From assembly GCF_901686465.1 (NCBI RefSeq), contig NZ_LR594487.1, forward strand, positions 1,423,650 to 1,487,649: a stretch of 64,000 nt of DNA, written 5' to 3'. Below, one piece after another: positions 8,725 through 18,553 of the stretch (the stretch's first letter is position 1; the number at the start of each line of letters is the position of its first letter). Source of the DNA: Halorubrum sp. DM2 (GTDB lineage: Archaea > Halobacteriota > Halobacteria > Halobacteriales > Haloferacaceae). Below the pieces are notes generated by a model. That model had not been told where the DNA came from, made no database searches, and worked only from the letters and a program-made list of their open reading frames with translations. The translations under genes were made by a program, and so were the position numbers.

Positions 8725-9855
8725 TTAGTCCGCGTCCGTTCCGAGAACCGCCTCCCGCATCTGCGGGATAGACGCCGTGCTCTTGACCGCCGTCCCGCGG
8801 TAGTGCGCGCGACTCGCCTCGTGGCCGGCCCCGCGCAGGCGCTCGACGAACTCGTCCATGCCGATGGCCGGCTCGCCCCACTGCTTGTACAGCCGGTGTT
8901 GGTCGTAGTGGGTCGGCGTGTCGAGTTCGCGCGCGACGGTTCCGAGCAGCTTGCGCGCCCGCTTCGCCTCGCCCATGTCGTCGGTCACCTCGCGGCGGAC
9001 CGCGCGCGCGAAGTCGGGGTCAGCGACCGGACCGAGCCAGATCGGACCGGCCGTGAGGACGCGGTTGCTCCCGCACTCCGGGCAGGCGTCGACCGGGTCG
9101 GCGATGCGACCATGTGTCGCCGACCGCCACAGACAGTCCTCGCAGTGGTCGACGTGCCCCAGCGCTTCGAGGCAGTCGTCGGCGGCGCGGGCACCGGACT
9201 CCAGTTCGAGGTAGGTCCGCGCGTAGTGGCGGGAGACGTGGGAGACGATCGGCCGCGCCGCCTTGTCGTAACGCGCCGCGGTCCGCACGAGCGCGGAGAC
9301 GAGCGTCCGAAGCCCCATCTCCGGATGGTAGTCGGTGTTGCGCGGGACCGCGCCGTACTTCCGAATCCCGCTCTGGAGGTGGGCACCGCAAAGCGGCGCG
9401 GTGTCCGTGGCGGTGACACAGACGAGGTTGCGGCCGTTCGCGAACGCCGCGTCCGCGAAGGGGATCGGCGTGCCGTACGGGTCCAGATCGACGACGTCGA
9501 ACGGTCCCTCGTCGTACAGCAGGGCGTTGACGTCGCGGTGAACCGCCTCGCCGTCCAGCCCGTTGGCGTCGAGGTTCGCGGCGGCGAGGTCGACCGCGTC
9601 CGCGTCGATGTCGGCGCAGGTGACCTCGTACCCCTCGGCGGCGGCGCGGACGCCGCGGATCCCCGAGGCCGCCATCGCGTCCAGATACGAGGCCGCCCGC
9701 GGCTCGCGATCGCGGTAGGCGCGCAGCGTCGCGACCGTCACGTCGCGGTTCAGCTCCTGGGTCGGGTTGAAGAAGACGCCGCCGCCGGTGCCCTCGCTGG
9801 CACCGTCGCGGGCCTCCGGGACGGAGACGGTGATACCGCCCTCCTCGATGTCCAT
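8725..9855 (-). CDS. trm1: tRNA (guanine-26-N2) dimethyltransferase
   Basis: Dimethylates G26 of tRNA using S-adenosylmethionine. The 376-residue protein begins with the [17 protein letters not shown] segment. It carries the SAM-binding [12 protein letters not shown], the catalytic DLDPYGTP and a Cys-rich zinc region ([14 protein letters not shown], later CPECGS). Length and motif order match archaeal Trm1. A TTTTAG box about 27 nt upstream of the ATG supports the start. It is monocistronic and divergent from the small ORF at 9988. Confidence 0.95.
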   Translation of the reverse strand: MDIEEGGITVSVPEARDGASEGTGGGVFFNPTQELNRDVTVATLRAYRDREPRAASYLDAMAASGIRGVRAAAEGYEVTCADIDADAVDLAAANLDANGLDGEAVHRDVNALLYDEGPFDVVDLDPYGTPIPFADAAFANGRNLVCVTATDTAPLCGAHLQSGIRKYGAVPRNTDYHPEMGLRTLVSALVRTAARYDKAARPIVSHVSRHYARTYLELESGARAADDCLEALGHVDHCEDCLWRSATHGRIADPVDACPECGSNRVLTAGPIWLGPVADPDFARAVRREVTDDMGEAKRARKLLGTVARELDTPTHYDQHRLYKQWGEPAIGMDEFVERLRGAGHEASRAHYRGTAVKSTASIPQMREAVLGTDAD

Positions 9856-9956
9856 ACGCTCGGTTCGGCCATCCGGGCTAAAAGGACCGCGCTCCGAGGC
9901 GGGCGGGCACGTCGGCGGTCGCGAACCGATCGACCGGCTGCGACGACAATGAGAGG

Positions 9957-9962
9957 CTTTTA
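9957..9962 (+). promoter_or_regulatory. TATA-like box placing a transcript start at the small ORF
   Basis: TTTTAC lies 26-31 nt before the ATG at 9988. The transcript would therefore start at the 21-codon small ORF and not at the larger gene at 10047. Confidence 0.5.
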
Positions 9963-9987
9963 CGCGGGCGGCGCAGAATACGGACGT

Positions 9988-10053
9988 ATGAACGGAGACG
10001 CCACGCGACGACGCGACGCGCTCGACAGTGAGACGGGGGGGCGAGGATGGTAA
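9988..10053 (+). CDS. Candidate 21-residue leader ORF coupled to the next gene
   Basis: A small ORF starting at the leaderless position after the TTTTAC box and encoding [21 protein letters not shown]. Its TAA stop lies inside ATGGTAA, so it overlaps the start of the 10047 gene by seven bases, a typical arrangement for translational coupling. No family is recognised. It may be a real microprotein, or a device to deliver ribosomes to the next start, which is preceded by a G-rich run that could act as a ribosome binding site. Confidence 0.45.
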   Translation: MNGDATRRRDALDSETGGRGW

Positions 10054-10787
10054 GTCCGGCCCGAGTGGACGCGATAACCGACATCGCGTACGGCGCGCTG
10101 ATCGCCGTATCGATCGTACTCATCGCGACGACCCAGATGAACACCGTGGCGATGGCGTTCGGGATCGGCGTGTTCGCCTCGTACGTGATCCACGTCGTCT
10201 GGAAGATGGCGCGGTTCGACCCCGACTGGATGACCCGCGAGGTCGCAGATCAGGTCGGCAAACAGGTCGAAGAGAGCGTCGGCGAGACCGTCGACAAGGA
10301 GGTCGAGAAGACCGTGGGTGAGACCGTCAACAAAGAGGTGGAAAAGACCGTCGGCGAGACGGTGAGCAAGGAAGTCGAGAAGACCGTCGAGGAGACCGTC
10401 GGCGAGAAGGTCGAAGAGACGGTGAGCAAGGAGGTCGAGAAGAGCGTCGGCGAGACCGTCAACAAGGAAGTAAGCGGGGTCGCCGACGACGTCAGTAACA
10501 CCGTCAGCGAGGAGGTGACCGGGAAGGTCGAAGAGACCGTCGGCGAGACGGTCGAGAAGACCGTCGAAGAGAAGGTCGGCGAAACTGTCGAAGAGACGGT
10601 CGAGAAGACCGTCGAAGAGAAGGTCGGCGAAACCGTCGAGGAGGCCGTCGAGGAGACGGTCGGCGAAACCGTCGAGAAAACCGTCGAAGAGACGGTCGAG
10701 AAGAAGGTCGAAGAGACAGTCGACGAGAAGGTCGATGCGGACGACGACACCGAAGCAGGCGGGAACGGCCGACGCGACGAGTCGTAG
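10047..10787 (+). CDS. Membrane-anchored protein with long valine-periodic helical repeat
   Basis: A 246-residue protein of unrecognised family. Residues about 8-55 form two hydrophobic segments ([17 protein letters not shown] and [15 protein letters not shown]). Residues about 70-235 are a low-complexity repeat of units such as EKTVGETV and KEVEKTV, in which valine recurs every four residues. The tail has no proline or aromatic residues and alternates Lys and Glu. It is probably a long charged helix outside or inside the membrane; charge alternation suits high salt. The DNA repeats with a 12-nt period. Frequent repeats make length change by slippage likely. Confidence 0.7.
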   Translation: MVSPARVDAITDIAYGALIAVSIVLIATTQMNTVAMAFGIGVFASYVIHVVWKMARFDPDWMTREVADQVGKQVEESVGETVDKEVEKTVGETVNKEVEKTVGETVSKEVEKTVEETVGEKVEETVSKEVEKSVGETVNKEVSGVADDVSNTVSEEVTGKVEETVGETVEKTVEEKVGETVEETVEKTVEEKVGETVEEAVEETVGETVEKTVEETVEKKVEETVDEKVDADDDTEAGGNGRRDES

Positions 10788-10912
10788 GCGGCTCCGACGG
10801 CCGCGGACGAGGGCCCGGTCCGAACGTCGGTGCCGTATCGGGAGGCCTGAGGCGCTTATTTTTGGGTTTCGACGGTGATAAACCGCGAGAACGGGTACTA
10901 ACGGATACGCGC

Positions 10913-12295
10913 ATGGGGCACCACGACCTCGATCGGAGCCTCAGGTTGTACCCGACAATGATGATCAGTATGGGCGCGATGATCGGGAGCGGAATATTTG
11001 TCCTCCCGGCGCTGGGATACAAGAAGGCGGGGCCGGCGGTGATCCTCGCGTACGTGTTGGCCGCACTCGTCGTGTTGCCGGCCGCACTGTCGAAGGCCGA
11101 GATGGCGACGGCGATGCCCGAGTCCGGGGGAACATACCTCTACATCGACCGGGCGCTCGGTCCGTTTTTCGGCACGATCGCCGGGATCGGCGCGTGGTTC
11201 TCGCTCGTTTTCAAGAGCTCGTTCGCGCTCGTCGGTCTCGGGGCGTACCTGCTGCTCTTCGCGCCGCTCTCGCAGGGCGCAGTGGTGTACGTCGCGCTAG
11301 CGCTCGGCGTTCTCGTCGTCGCGTTGAACGTCTCGGGGACCAAGATGAGCGGGCAGATCCAAGCGGTCATCGTTTCGCTCGTCGTCGCCGGGCTCCTCGC
11401 GTACGTCCTCAACGCGGGGTTCGTCGCCGACGCCGGCCGGTACACGCCCTTCGCGACAGAGGGGAACCTCGGGGTCGTCACCGCCGCCGCCTTCGTCTTC
11501 GTCTCCTACGCCGGCGTCACGAAGGTCGCAAGCGTGGCGGAGGAGGTGAAAGACCCCGGGAGGAACCTCCCCCGCGCGATACTCGGTTCGATGGGGATCA
11601 TGACGGTCCTGTACGTCGCGGTCGTCGGCGCGGTCGTCGGACTGAGCGACCCCGACGTGCTGAACACGGGTGGGCCGGACGGCACGGCCTCCCTCACGCC
11701 GATGGCGGACGGTGCGAGCGAACTGTTCGGCGGTGCGGGGGTCGTGTTCGTTTCCGTGATCGCCGTCGTCGCGCTGACGAGCATGGCGAACGCCGGCGTG
11801 CTCTCCTCGTCGCGGTTCCCGCTCGCGATGAGTCGGGACGACCTCCTGCCGCCGGCGTTACGGACCATCGACGAGCGGTTCAAGACGCCCCGGAACTCCG
11901 TCCTGCTCACGGGAGTCGTGTTGCTGCTGCTCATCGCGTTCGTGCCGGTGATCGAACTGGCAAAGCTGGCGAGCGCGTTCCAGATACTCGTCTTCTCGAT
12001 CATCAACCTCGCGCTGGTCGCGTTCCGGGAGGCCGACGTGCCGTCGTACCAACCCGAGTTTCGGGCCCCGGGCTACCCGTTCGTACAGGCGTTCGGCTTT
12101 CTCGCCGGAATCGGGCTACTCACGCAGATGGGGGGGCTGCCGATCCTCGGAGCGATCGGGATCATCACGGCGAGCGCGCTGACGTACTTCGTGTACGGTC
12201 GCAGCCGGACCAACAGGACGGGAGCGATCGGGACGATCCTCAGCGATCGTCGCGATGAAGAAGACGACGAGTCCGCTCCGACGGAGCCGGAGTAG
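10913..12295 (+). CDS. APC-superfamily amino-acid permease
   Basis: A cytoplasmic-membrane transporter of 460 residues with about 12 hydrophobic helices. The first helix carries the APC consensus GAMIGSGIFVLPALG, and the unwound helix 6 region resembles VFVSYAGVTKVASVAEE. It probably moves an amino acid or amine with protons or sodium; specificity is unknown. An in-frame TTG at 10862 would add 17 residues, but the ATG at 10913 starts at the expected polar N-terminus. It is convergent with the universal stress protein, a combination often seen with haloarchaeal APC permeases, some of which carry fused Usp domains. Confidence 0.88.
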   Translation: MGHHDLDRSLRLYPTMMISMGAMIGSGIFVLPALGYKKAGPAVILAYVLAALVVLPAALSKAEMATAMPESGGTYLYIDRALGPFFGTIAGIGAWFSLVFKSSFALVGLGAYLLLFAPLSQGAVVYVALALGVLVVALNVSGTKMSGQIQAVIVSLVVAGLLAYVLNAGFVADAGRYTPFATEGNLGVVTAAAFVFVSYAGVTKVASVAEEVKDPGRNLPRAILGSMGIMTVLYVAVVGAVVGLSDPDVLNTGGPDGTASLTPMADGASELFGGAGVVFVSVIAVVALTSMANAGVLSSSRFPLAMSRDDLLPPALRTIDERFKTPRNSVLLTGVVLLLLIAFVPVIELAKLASAFQILVFSIINLALVAFREADVPSYQPEFRAPGYPFVQAFGFLAGIGLLTQMGGLPILGAIGIITASALTYFVYGRSRTNRTGAIGTILSDRRDEEDDESAPTEPE

Positions 12296-12332
12296 ACGGA
12301 CTGAGAACCGGGCAACGGCGTGCGAACCGGAC

Positions 12333-13040
12333 TCAGTAGTCCCTATTAACGAGTATCACCGGATCGCCGGTCTCGTCGGCGATCCGGTCCGCCAGCGTCC
12401 CGAAGACGCGGTCGCTCAGCGTGGACTCCGGCTCGTACATCACGACCGCGTCGTATTCGGCCGCGATTCGGAGGATCTCCTCGTCGTGTCCGTCGCCCTC
12501 GACGACCAGCGTGTCGAGCGATCCGGCGTCGAACCCGTCTTCGATCAGTCGCTCTCGCGTCTCCGAGACGACCGTCTCACCCCGCTCGCGGCGTTCCGCC
12601 CCCTCCACGACGTGGAACAGCGTGATCTCTTGGATGGAGTCCTCGCTCAGAACTCGAATGAACCGCGGGAGTCGATCGAACTCGGCGACGTCCGGGAGCG
12701 GCACGAGGATCCGGGCGATCCCCTCCGTCGGGGCGGGGTCGAGTTCGGCGGCACAGCCCTCTTCGGCCGCTACCTGCCGGATCGCGGCCGCGCGGTCCTT
12801 CCCGAACACCAACCGCGTTCGAACGGACGCTCCCGCGTCCACGAACCGTTCGGCGACCGCGTCGAGCGTCGCCTGCGCCGCCTCACCGAACTGTTCGCGC
12901 GCCGACCTGACCGGCGTCTGTTCCGGGAGATCGTAGTGGCCGAGGACCACGACCGAAAGCGACGAGAGGTCCTCGATCAACACCGGCGACAGAGGCTCGG
13001 GATCCGGCAGTTCGAGCGGAACGACGATCGTGTCTGCCAT
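12333..13040 (-). CDS. Universal stress protein (UspA family)
   Basis: A 235-residue protein with a UspA-like alpha/beta fold: N-terminal strand DTIVVPLEL, a middle ARILVPLPD suggesting a second Usp half, and a C-terminal DPVILVNRDY. The ATP-binding G-2x-G-9x-G(S/T) motif is not clear, so it may not bind nucleotide. The open frame extends to 13151, but a TTTATT box about 29 nt upstream marks the ATG at 13040. Its 3' end faces the permease, suggesting a regulatory or adaptor role; this is inference. Confidence 0.8.
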   Translation of the reverse strand: MADTIVVPLELPDPEPLSPVLIEDLSSLSVVVLGHYDLPEQTPVRSAREQFGEAAQATLDAVAERFVDAGASVRTRLVFGKDRAAAIRQVAAEEGCAAELDPAPTEGIARILVPLPDVAEFDRLPRFIRVLSEDSIQEITLFHVVEGAERRERGETVVSETRERLIEDGFDAGSLDTLVVEGDGHDEEILRIAAEYDAVVMYEPESTLSDRVFGTLADRIADETGDPVILVNRDY

Positions 13041-13181
13041 GGTCCACGATTGACCGCCTAGGGCAATAAACGGGCAGACTCGAGGTCGGACGAACCGGGT
13101 CGCGAGACCGACGGGGCACCCCGTTGGGATGTCGGAACCGCGACGGATCACGGACGCATCGCTGGGCCGTCGTGCGACGCG

Positions 13182-13209
13182 TGAAAAATGCGGTTCCGCG
13201 GATATCCGC
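13182..13209 (-). terminator. Hairpin plus U-tract after secY
   Basis: On the minus strand the palindrome GCGGATATCCGC (13198-13209) touches the secY stop codon and is followed ten bases later by TTTTT (13184-13188). It is a plausible end signal for the ribosomal superoperon. Confidence 0.55.
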
Positions 13210-14693
13210 TACTCGTTCCCGAACATCTGGCGCATCATCGGGTGCATCTCCATCAGCTGCTCTTCGGCGATCTCCTCGTACAGCTTGTACGTGATAGAGA
13301 CCGCCAGCAGCAGCCCGGTTCCGGAGACCTGACCGATGGTGCCGAGCAGGTTCGCCATCACGGCGAGCAGCCCGACGAGGGCACCGCCGATGACGGTCAC
13401 CTGCGGGATGTACCGCTCCATGACCTTCTCGACGACCTGCGGGTTCCGGCGGAACCCGGGGATCTGCATCCCGGAGTTCTGGATCTGTTTCGCCGTCGCC
13501 TCCGGTCCCATCCCGGTCGTCTCGACCCAGAAGATCGCGAAGATGGCACCGCCGACGATCATGAACGTCAGGTCGACGGCGAGCCGGATCCCGATCATCC
13601 ACGGCTCGATGGACGCCGCCTCGAGTTCGCCGAGGAACCACATCCACTGGGTCCGCGCCTGAATGGGGTTCAGATAGTAGAACAGCCCGGAGATGGGCTG
13701 TCCCGCGTCGGTGTACGTGCCGAGCCACCCCGGCATCCCCGCCCACTGCGAGGAGAGGAGCTGGCCGAGGAACTGGATGTTCGCCTGCAGCGCGCGAACG
13801 AGGATCATCGGCAGGACGGACGCGTAGATGAGCTTCACCGGGAAGCGTCCGCGAGCCCCTTTCACGCGGGCGTGTGACAGCGGGATCTCGACGCGGACCG
13901 ACTCCGCGTACACGACGATCCCGAAGATGAACACCGTGGTGAAAAGCGCCAGAATGTTCCCGGGATCGAACAGGAGATTCTGGAGCCCTTCGGCCGTGAA
14001 CGGCGACATCGACACCGGCACGTCGCCGAATATCACGCCGTACCAGTTCGCGAAGAAGCCGGACGCGCCGAGCGCGGAGAAGCTGAAGAAACCGCCGACG
14101 ATCTGCTGGCTCACCGACGCGATGATGAACAGCCCGACGCCGGAGCCGACCCCCCACTTGCTCACGATCTCGTCCATGAACAGGATGAGGACGCCGCCGA
14201 CGAAGATCTGCGCGAAGATCAGCATCTGGACGCCGAACGTACCGATGCCGAGCGCGCTCCCGACCGCGTCGTCGGCCGGAAGGAAGGACCCGGTGAACAC
14301 CATCGGTGCCGCCGTGAGGGCGGTGACGATGACCACGAGCAGCTTCTGGAGGCCCTGATAGAGGACCTGGTCACGCGGATCGTTCTCCGTGTCGAGTCCG
14401 AGGAGATTCGCACCGCCCAACAGCTGGAGGACGATGGACGCCGTGACGATCGGTCCGATACCGACCTGTAACAGCGAGCCGGACGAGCCGGCGAGCACCG
14501 ACCGGAACTGCCCGAAGAAGTCAGACCCCTGCCCGACCGCCAACCCGAACGGGTTGATGTTGGTCAGGAAGAAGTAGACGATCAGAATTCCGGCCGTCCA
14601 CGTGAGCTTCCGTTTGAACGGGACGTGCCCCGCGGGCCGCTCGACGACGGGCATCCGCGAGAGCACCGGTTCGGCGGCCTCCTTCCAGCTCAT
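13209..14693 (-). CDS. secY: Preprotein translocase subunit SecY
   Basis: The channel subunit of the Sec translocon in the cytoplasmic membrane, 494 residues with about ten membrane helices. The N-terminal amphipathic MSWKEAAEPVLSRMPVVERP and plug region precede helix 2; the large insert between helices (QPISGLFYYLNPIQARTQW) is a typical place for archaeal variation. It is the last gene of the ribosomal superoperon, one base after the L15 stop. The open frame continues upstream, but the ATG at 14693 matches family N-termini. Confidence 0.97.
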   Translation of the reverse strand: MSWKEAAEPVLSRMPVVERPAGHVPFKRKLTWTAGILIVYFFLTNINPFGLAVGQGSDFFGQFRSVLAGSSGSLLQVGIGPIVTASIVLQLLGGANLLGLDTENDPRDQVLYQGLQKLLVVIVTALTAAPMVFTGSFLPADDAVGSALGIGTFGVQMLIFAQIFVGGVLILFMDEIVSKWGVGSGVGLFIIASVSQQIVGGFFSFSALGASGFFANWYGVIFGDVPVSMSPFTAEGLQNLLFDPGNILALFTTVFIFGIVVYAESVRVEIPLSHARVKGARGRFPVKLIYASVLPMILVRALQANIQFLGQLLSSQWAGMPGWLGTYTDAGQPISGLFYYLNPIQARTQWMWFLGELEAASIEPWMIGIRLAVDLTFMIVGGAIFAIFWVETTGMGPEATAKQIQNSGMQIPGFRRNPQVVEKVMERYIPQVTVIGGALVGLLAVMANLLGTIGQVSGTGLLLAVSITYKLYEEIAEEQLMEMHPMMRQMFGNE

Positions 14694-14694
14694 G

Positions 14695-15192
14695 TTACGC
14701 CTCGTCGTTCTCGTCGTCGGAAGTGTTTTCCGGTTCGTCAGCGGCGTCTTCGGCGCGCTCGGAGAGCGTCGCCTCGCCGCCGGCTTCCTCGATGAGCTCG
14801 ACCGCGCCGGCGGTGAACGCGTCCGCCGTGACGCGAAGTTCCCGCCGAACCTGTCCGCCACCGAGTACCTTCACGACGTCCGCCTCGTGGCCGTCCTCGA
14901 CGACGTCGCGCGCGTCGAAGACGTACGCGTCGCCGTCCTCCTCGGCGAGGTCCTCAGCGGCGTACAGCGCCGCGTCCTCGTCGAGCTTCTGGACCTTCAC
15001 TTCGAGGACCTCCGTCTTGGCGTCCTCGGGACGCTTGAACCCGTGCTTGCCGAGCGGGCCGTAGTTGTGGTACTCGTGTTTCGCGCGACCGGCCGCGCCG
15101 CGGCCGCCGCGGTGACCGGCACCGCGCCGGTTCTTGTGCGTGCCGCCGCCGTGCGTGCGCGAGCCGCGCTGTCGTCGTTTCTTGCTCGTCAT
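14695..15192 (-). CDS. rpl15: 50S ribosomal protein L15 (uL15)
   Basis: A large-subunit protein of 165 residues. It begins MTSKKRRQRGSRTHGGGTHK, the glycine/arginine-rich rRNA-binding segment typical of uL15, and ends with an acidic tail suited to high salt. Its start overlaps the L30 stop by four bases (ATGA), indicating coupled translation. Confidence 0.96.
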   Translation of the reverse strand: MTSKKRRQRGSRTHGGGTHKNRRGAGHRGGRGAAGRAKHEYHNYGPLGKHGFKRPEDAKTEVLEVKVQKLDEDAALYAAEDLAEEDGDAYVFDARDVVEDGHEADVVKVLGGGQVRRELRVTADAFTAGAVELIEEAGGEATLSERAEDAADEPENTSDDENDEA

Positions 15193-15653
15193 CGCATCGC
15201 CTCCAGGAGACCGTCGATCTCCTCGGTGGTGTGTTTCCCGAGTTCGCCGCCCTCGATCACGGGGTGTTTGATCCCCTCGTGACCACCGCGGGGCGCGTGG
15301 AGCCGCAGCGTCGGCGAGAGCCCCTGCTCGCGCAGGGTCGTCTCCTCGTCGACGAGCGCCTCGGCCAGCGCTTCGAGGTCGGCGTAGTCGGTGTTGTCGT
15401 CGATCCACTCGTCGTCGACGTCGGCGGAGCCTTCGAGCGGCTCGCCCCGCAGCGCGATCGTGCGCGCGACGGTCTCGACGCTCGGTTCCCCGAACGCGAC
15501 GACGTCGTTGACCTTCGTGATCATGCCGCGGTACGAGTCCGTCTCGGGGACGAACGTCGCGTGGTTGACGCGCCCGATGTTCAGCATATCGAGCGTGTCC
15601 TCGACGCCGTACTCGAGGTTGACGTCGCCGCGGAGCTGAACGATCGCCTGCAT
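15189..15653 (-). CDS. rpl30: 50S ribosomal protein L30 (uL30)
   Basis: A 154-residue large-subunit protein beginning [20 protein letters not shown]; the archaeal type is longer than the bacterial ~60-residue form. The ATG at 15653 shares its A with the S5 stop (TGATG). A GTG one codon upstream is less likely. Confidence 0.96.
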   Translation of the reverse strand: MQAIVQLRGDVNLEYGVEDTLDMLNIGRVNHATFVPETDSYRGMITKVNDVVAFGEPSVETVARTIALRGEPLEGSADVDDEWIDDNTDYADLEALAEALVDEETTLREQGLSPTLRLHAPRGGHEGIKHPVIEGGELGKHTTEEIDGLLEAMR

Positions 15654-16300
15654 CACTCGCTCACCTCGTCGTAGTGGACTTCGCGCGCGTGCTGCGGAGT
15701 GCGGGACTGCGCCGCGTTCTCCAAGGCGTTGAACGTCGCCTTCGCGAGGTTCACCGTCGTGCGCGTGTTGCCGTCGGAGCTGGTCCAGGCGTCCTCGACG
15801 CCGGCGAGCTCCAAGATGTTGCGGACCGTCTCCGCGGCCGCGAGACCCAGCCCCTGCGGGGCGGGCTTGATTTCGACCGTAACGGAGCCGGCCTTCCCCT
15901 TCGCCGTTCGGGTGAGGGAGTTGGTGCCACCGGGCTGGTCCTCCCAGGACCCGGAGCCGCGGTCGACGGAGATGATGTTCAGCTTCGCGACGTCGATCGC
16001 CTTCTGGATCGCGCCGCCGACCTGATCGTCGCGGGCCTGCGCGTAGCCGAGGTAGCCGTCGCGGTTGCCCACGGCGACCACGCAGCGGAACTTCACGCGG
16101 CGGCCCGAGTCGGTCATGCGCTGGACCATGTTGATGTCCAGCACCTCGTCTTCCAGCCCCGGGAGGAGCTGATCGACGATCTCGGCCTCCTTCAGCGGGA
16201 GTCCGGATTCGAGCGCCTGTTCCATCGACGTGACCTCGCCGTCCTGTACCTTGCGGCCGAGTCGCGTCCGCGGTTCCCAGCCGTCGTTGTGTCTACTCAT
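15653..16300 (-). CDS. rps5: 30S ribosomal protein S5 (uS5)
   Basis: A decoding-accuracy protein of 215 residues. It has the [21 protein letters not shown] double-stranded RNA-binding segment and the C-terminal [18 protein letters not shown] domain. The start at 16300 overlaps L18 by eight bases; longer upstream frame is noise. Confidence 0.96.
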   Translation of the reverse strand: MSRHNDGWEPRTRLGRKVQDGEVTSMEQALESGLPLKEAEIVDQLLPGLEDEVLDINMVQRMTDSGRRVKFRCVVAVGNRDGYLGYAQARDDQVGGAIQKAIDVAKLNIISVDRGSGSWEDQPGGTNSLTRTAKGKAGSVTVEIKPAPQGLGLAAAETVRNILELAGVEDAWTSSDGNTRTTVNLAKATFNALENAAQSRTPQHAREVHYDEVSE

Positions 16301-16850
16301 GGTCCTCCTGGATTGTCGCGAGCACGTCGTCGAAGTGCTCGGGTAGCTCGCTGGCGTCGAACTCGCCGCTGTACAGCGGCTCGTCGAGCTGCTCGGCGTA
16401 GTCGGCGATGTGTTCGCCGCGCGTGCGCGACCAGTCGGCCAGCACGTCGTCGTTGTGCGGGACCTCAAGGCCCGCGTCAATCGCTCCTTCCTGTACCGCG
16501 AACGTCTTGTTGCCGGGCGTCGCCGTGTTGAGCCCAATGTCGAGGACGGCCTCGTCGAGGCCGGCGTCGACGGCGCGAGCGCCCGCGAGGAAGCCGGTGA
16601 GGTACGCACTGGGGAGGTTGCCCGTGGGGGCGTCCCAGCCGTACTCGCCGAGCTCCTCGCTGGAGGCGGCCGCGTGGGTCTCGTCGCCGTCAGGTCCGGG
16701 AGTCACCAGCTGCGCCCTGACGTGAGCGTTGCTCACCCGGGCGACCAGGCGAGGCTTGCCCGATTTCAGCAGGCGCAACCTCTGATGGTAATCCGTCCGG
16801 ACCTCGCGGCGGCGGCGCATCGGCACCTTGTATCGTGGTCCTGTCGCCAT
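16293..16850 (-). CDS. rpl18: 50S ribosomal protein L18 (uL18)
   Basis: A 5S rRNA-binding protein of 185 residues, archaeal length. It starts [25 protein letters not shown] with the basic 5S-contact helix, and contains [24 protein letters not shown]. Its first base coincides with the last base of the L19e stop. Confidence 0.96.
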   Translation of the reverse strand: MATGPRYKVPMRRRREVRTDYHQRLRLLKSGKPRLVARVSNAHVRAQLVTPGPDGDETHAAASSEELGEYGWDAPTGNLPSAYLTGFLAGARAVDAGLDEAVLDIGLNTATPGNKTFAVQEGAIDAGLEVPHNDDVLADWSRTRGEHIADYAEQLDEPLYSGEFDASELPEHFDDVLATIQEDHE

Positions 16851-17311
16851 TAGTCCGTCACCTCGTAACCGAACTGCGTCCGAATGTACGCCTCGAGACG
16901 GGCGACGTCCTCGAAGTCTCCGCCGCTCGCCTTGTTGTACAGCGTGCGGTACTCGGAGGCGTCGAGCACGTCTTCCTCGTCGCGAAGCTCCTTCAGGCGC
17001 GCCCGCTGTGCGCGGATCCGCGCCTTCCAGTCGTCTTTCGTGTTCTGCCGCGCGCCGGACTTCCCCTTCCGGGTACCGGCACCCGACTGGTGCCCGTAGG
17101 AGCGCTTGTCGGAGCGCTCACGGGCGCGACCGCGCGAGTTCGTCTTCGCGTCCTTCGCGCGGATCGTTCCCTGTTCGATGAGCTCGCGGACGTCCTCGCG
17201 GGTGATCGCGTCCGCGATCTCCTCCTGTGCCTCGGGGTCGAGCCAGACGCGGCCCTTGCCGACGTCCAGCTCGTCCGCTGCGAGCCGTTTCTGGGCTTTC
17301 AGGTCACTCAT
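16850..17311 (-). CDS. rpl19e: 50S ribosomal protein L19e (eL19)
   Basis: An archaeal/eukaryotic-type large-subunit protein of 153 residues with the [15 protein letters not shown] motif and the basic central [19 protein letters not shown] segment. It overlaps the L32e stop by eight bases. Confidence 0.96.
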   Translation of the reverse strand: MSDLKAQKRLAADELDVGKGRVWLDPEAQEEIADAITREDVRELIEQGTIRAKDAKTNSRGRARERSDKRSYGHQSGAGTRKGKSGARQNTKDDWKARIRAQRARLKELRDEEDVLDASEYRTLYNKASGGDFEDVARLEAYIRTQFGYEVTD

Positions 17312-18014
17312 CGTCGACCTCCACTTCGACGTAGGTCGGGTTCAGCACGCGGATCTCGCGCTCCTCCGCCTCGTCTTCGATCAGTTCGCGCTTGCGACCG
17401 CCGACCTTCGAGGCGATCCGCACCGCCTGCGTGTCGCCGTCGACGCCTTCGAGGTCGTCCGTGTTGTGGACACGGACCTCCTCGAAGCCGCTCGGGTGTA
17501 GGTCGCGGGACGCCGTCGGCGAACGGAAGCCGGCCTCGACGACCGGTCCCTTCGATTTCATCCGACGGCGCTGTTTGGAGAGCCCGCCGCGCGGCTTGCG
17601 CCACGATGTCGGGATCCGCTTTTTCTTGTGGTAGTCCTGCCGGTTGAACTGCGGTTTCCCCTCGCGGTGCTTCTGTGCGAGCGCGCGAGCGGTCTCGTCG
17701 TCCAGTTCCGGCGTCTTGTCGGCGTGACCGCGGGGCCGAAGCTCCGTCTCGACGGTCTCGGACTCGTCGGTCTCCTCGACCGCCTCCTCCTCGTCCGTCT
17801 CGTCTTCGATCTCCGCGTCCGCCTCCTCGTCGACCTCCAGCCCGCCGACGTCGGCCTTGATACGCGCTGCGAGCGCGTTGCCGACGCCGTCGACCTCGGA
17901 GAGCTCCGACTGGGAGGCGGCCTTCACGTCTTCGACCGTCTCGTAGCCGGCCTCACGAAGGGCGTCCGCCTTCGAGGGACCGACACCGCTGATGTCTTCC
18001 AGTTCGTCTGCCAT
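17304..18014 (-). CDS. rpl32e: 50S ribosomal protein L32e (eL32) with N-terminal HhH domain
   Basis: The L32e core occupies about residues 110-236 ([20 protein letters not shown], then [17 protein letters not shown]). It is preceded by a helix-hairpin-helix region ([20 protein letters not shown] and [14 protein letters not shown]) and a Glu/Asp-rich linker at about 60-95. This makes 236 residues instead of about 130. The extension is seen in haloarchaeal L32e; it probably reaches over the subunit surface and could bind nucleic acid. Confidence 0.95.
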   Translation of the reverse strand: MADELEDISGVGPSKADALREAGYETVEDVKAASQSELSEVDGVGNALAARIKADVGGLEVDEEADAEIEDETDEEEAVEETDESETVETELRPRGHADKTPELDDETARALAQKHREGKPQFNRQDYHKKKRIPTSWRKPRGGLSKQRRRMKSKGPVVEAGFRSPTASRDLHPSGFEEVRVHNTDDLEGVDGDTQAVRIASKVGGRKRELIEDEAEEREIRVLNPTYVEVEVDDE

Positions 18015-18017
18015 TGG

Positions 18018-18551
18018 TTAGGCACCTCCGGTGGGCTTCTCGACGATGTACACGCCGTCCTGGAAGACGCGCGTGTCCTTGTCGGTCACCTTCGTCAGCT
18101 GTTCGATGTCGGCGGCGGTCTGCCCGACGGCCTCCTTGTCGGAGCCCGTCAGCGTGACCGTCTCGCCGTCGACCTGTACCTCAGTGTCTCCGCGAATCGG
18201 GGTGCGCCGCGCGGCGCTCTCTCCGAGGAAGTTCTCGATGACGACCTCGTCGCCCTCCACGGTCACCTGCATCGGGAAGTGAGCGTAGTACACTTCCATC
18301 GCGTACTCCCATCCCTCGGTGACGCCGTGGATCATGTTGGCGACGTGGCTCTCGAAGGTGCCGACCGTCGCGTTGGTCTTCGCGTCCTCGTTGTCGGCGG
18401 TGATGACCACCGCGCCGTCCTCGACCGACACGTCGACGTCGGGGTACCAGAGGCGTCGCGTGACGCTCCCGTTGGGACCCTCGACGGTGAGTTCGAGGTG
18501 GTCGGTCTCGGCGGAGACGTCGTCCGGAATCTCGATTTCGACTCTGTTCAT
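18018..18551 (-). CDS. rpl6: 50S ribosomal protein L6 (uL6)
   Basis: A 177-residue protein made of two related domains, as in all uL6: the first about 1-80 (MNRVEIEIPDDVSAETDHLE), the second ending with IEQLTKVTDKDTRVFQDGVY. It binds near the factor-binding site of the large subunit. It starts two bases after the S8 stop. Confidence 0.96.
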   Translation of the reverse strand: MNRVEIEIPDDVSAETDHLELTVEGPNGSVTRRLWYPDVDVSVEDGAVVITADNEDAKTNATVGTFESHVANMIHGVTEGWEYAMEVYYAHFPMQVTVEGDEVVIENFLGESAARRTPIRGDTEVQVDGETVTLTGSDKEAVGQTAADIEQLTKVTDKDTRVFQDGVYIVEKPTGGA

Positions 18552-18553
18552 TG

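Noticed and set aside
10250-10750. Ser/Thr/Val-rich 166-residue frame opposite the repeat protein
   Set aside because: It is the antisense shadow of the 12-nt repeat; it has no promoter and no start context.
12358-12388. Perfect 12-bp inverted repeat near the 3' end of the universal stress gene
   Set aside because: It lies within codons for ADRIADETGDPV and no T-tract follows, so a terminator role is not supported.
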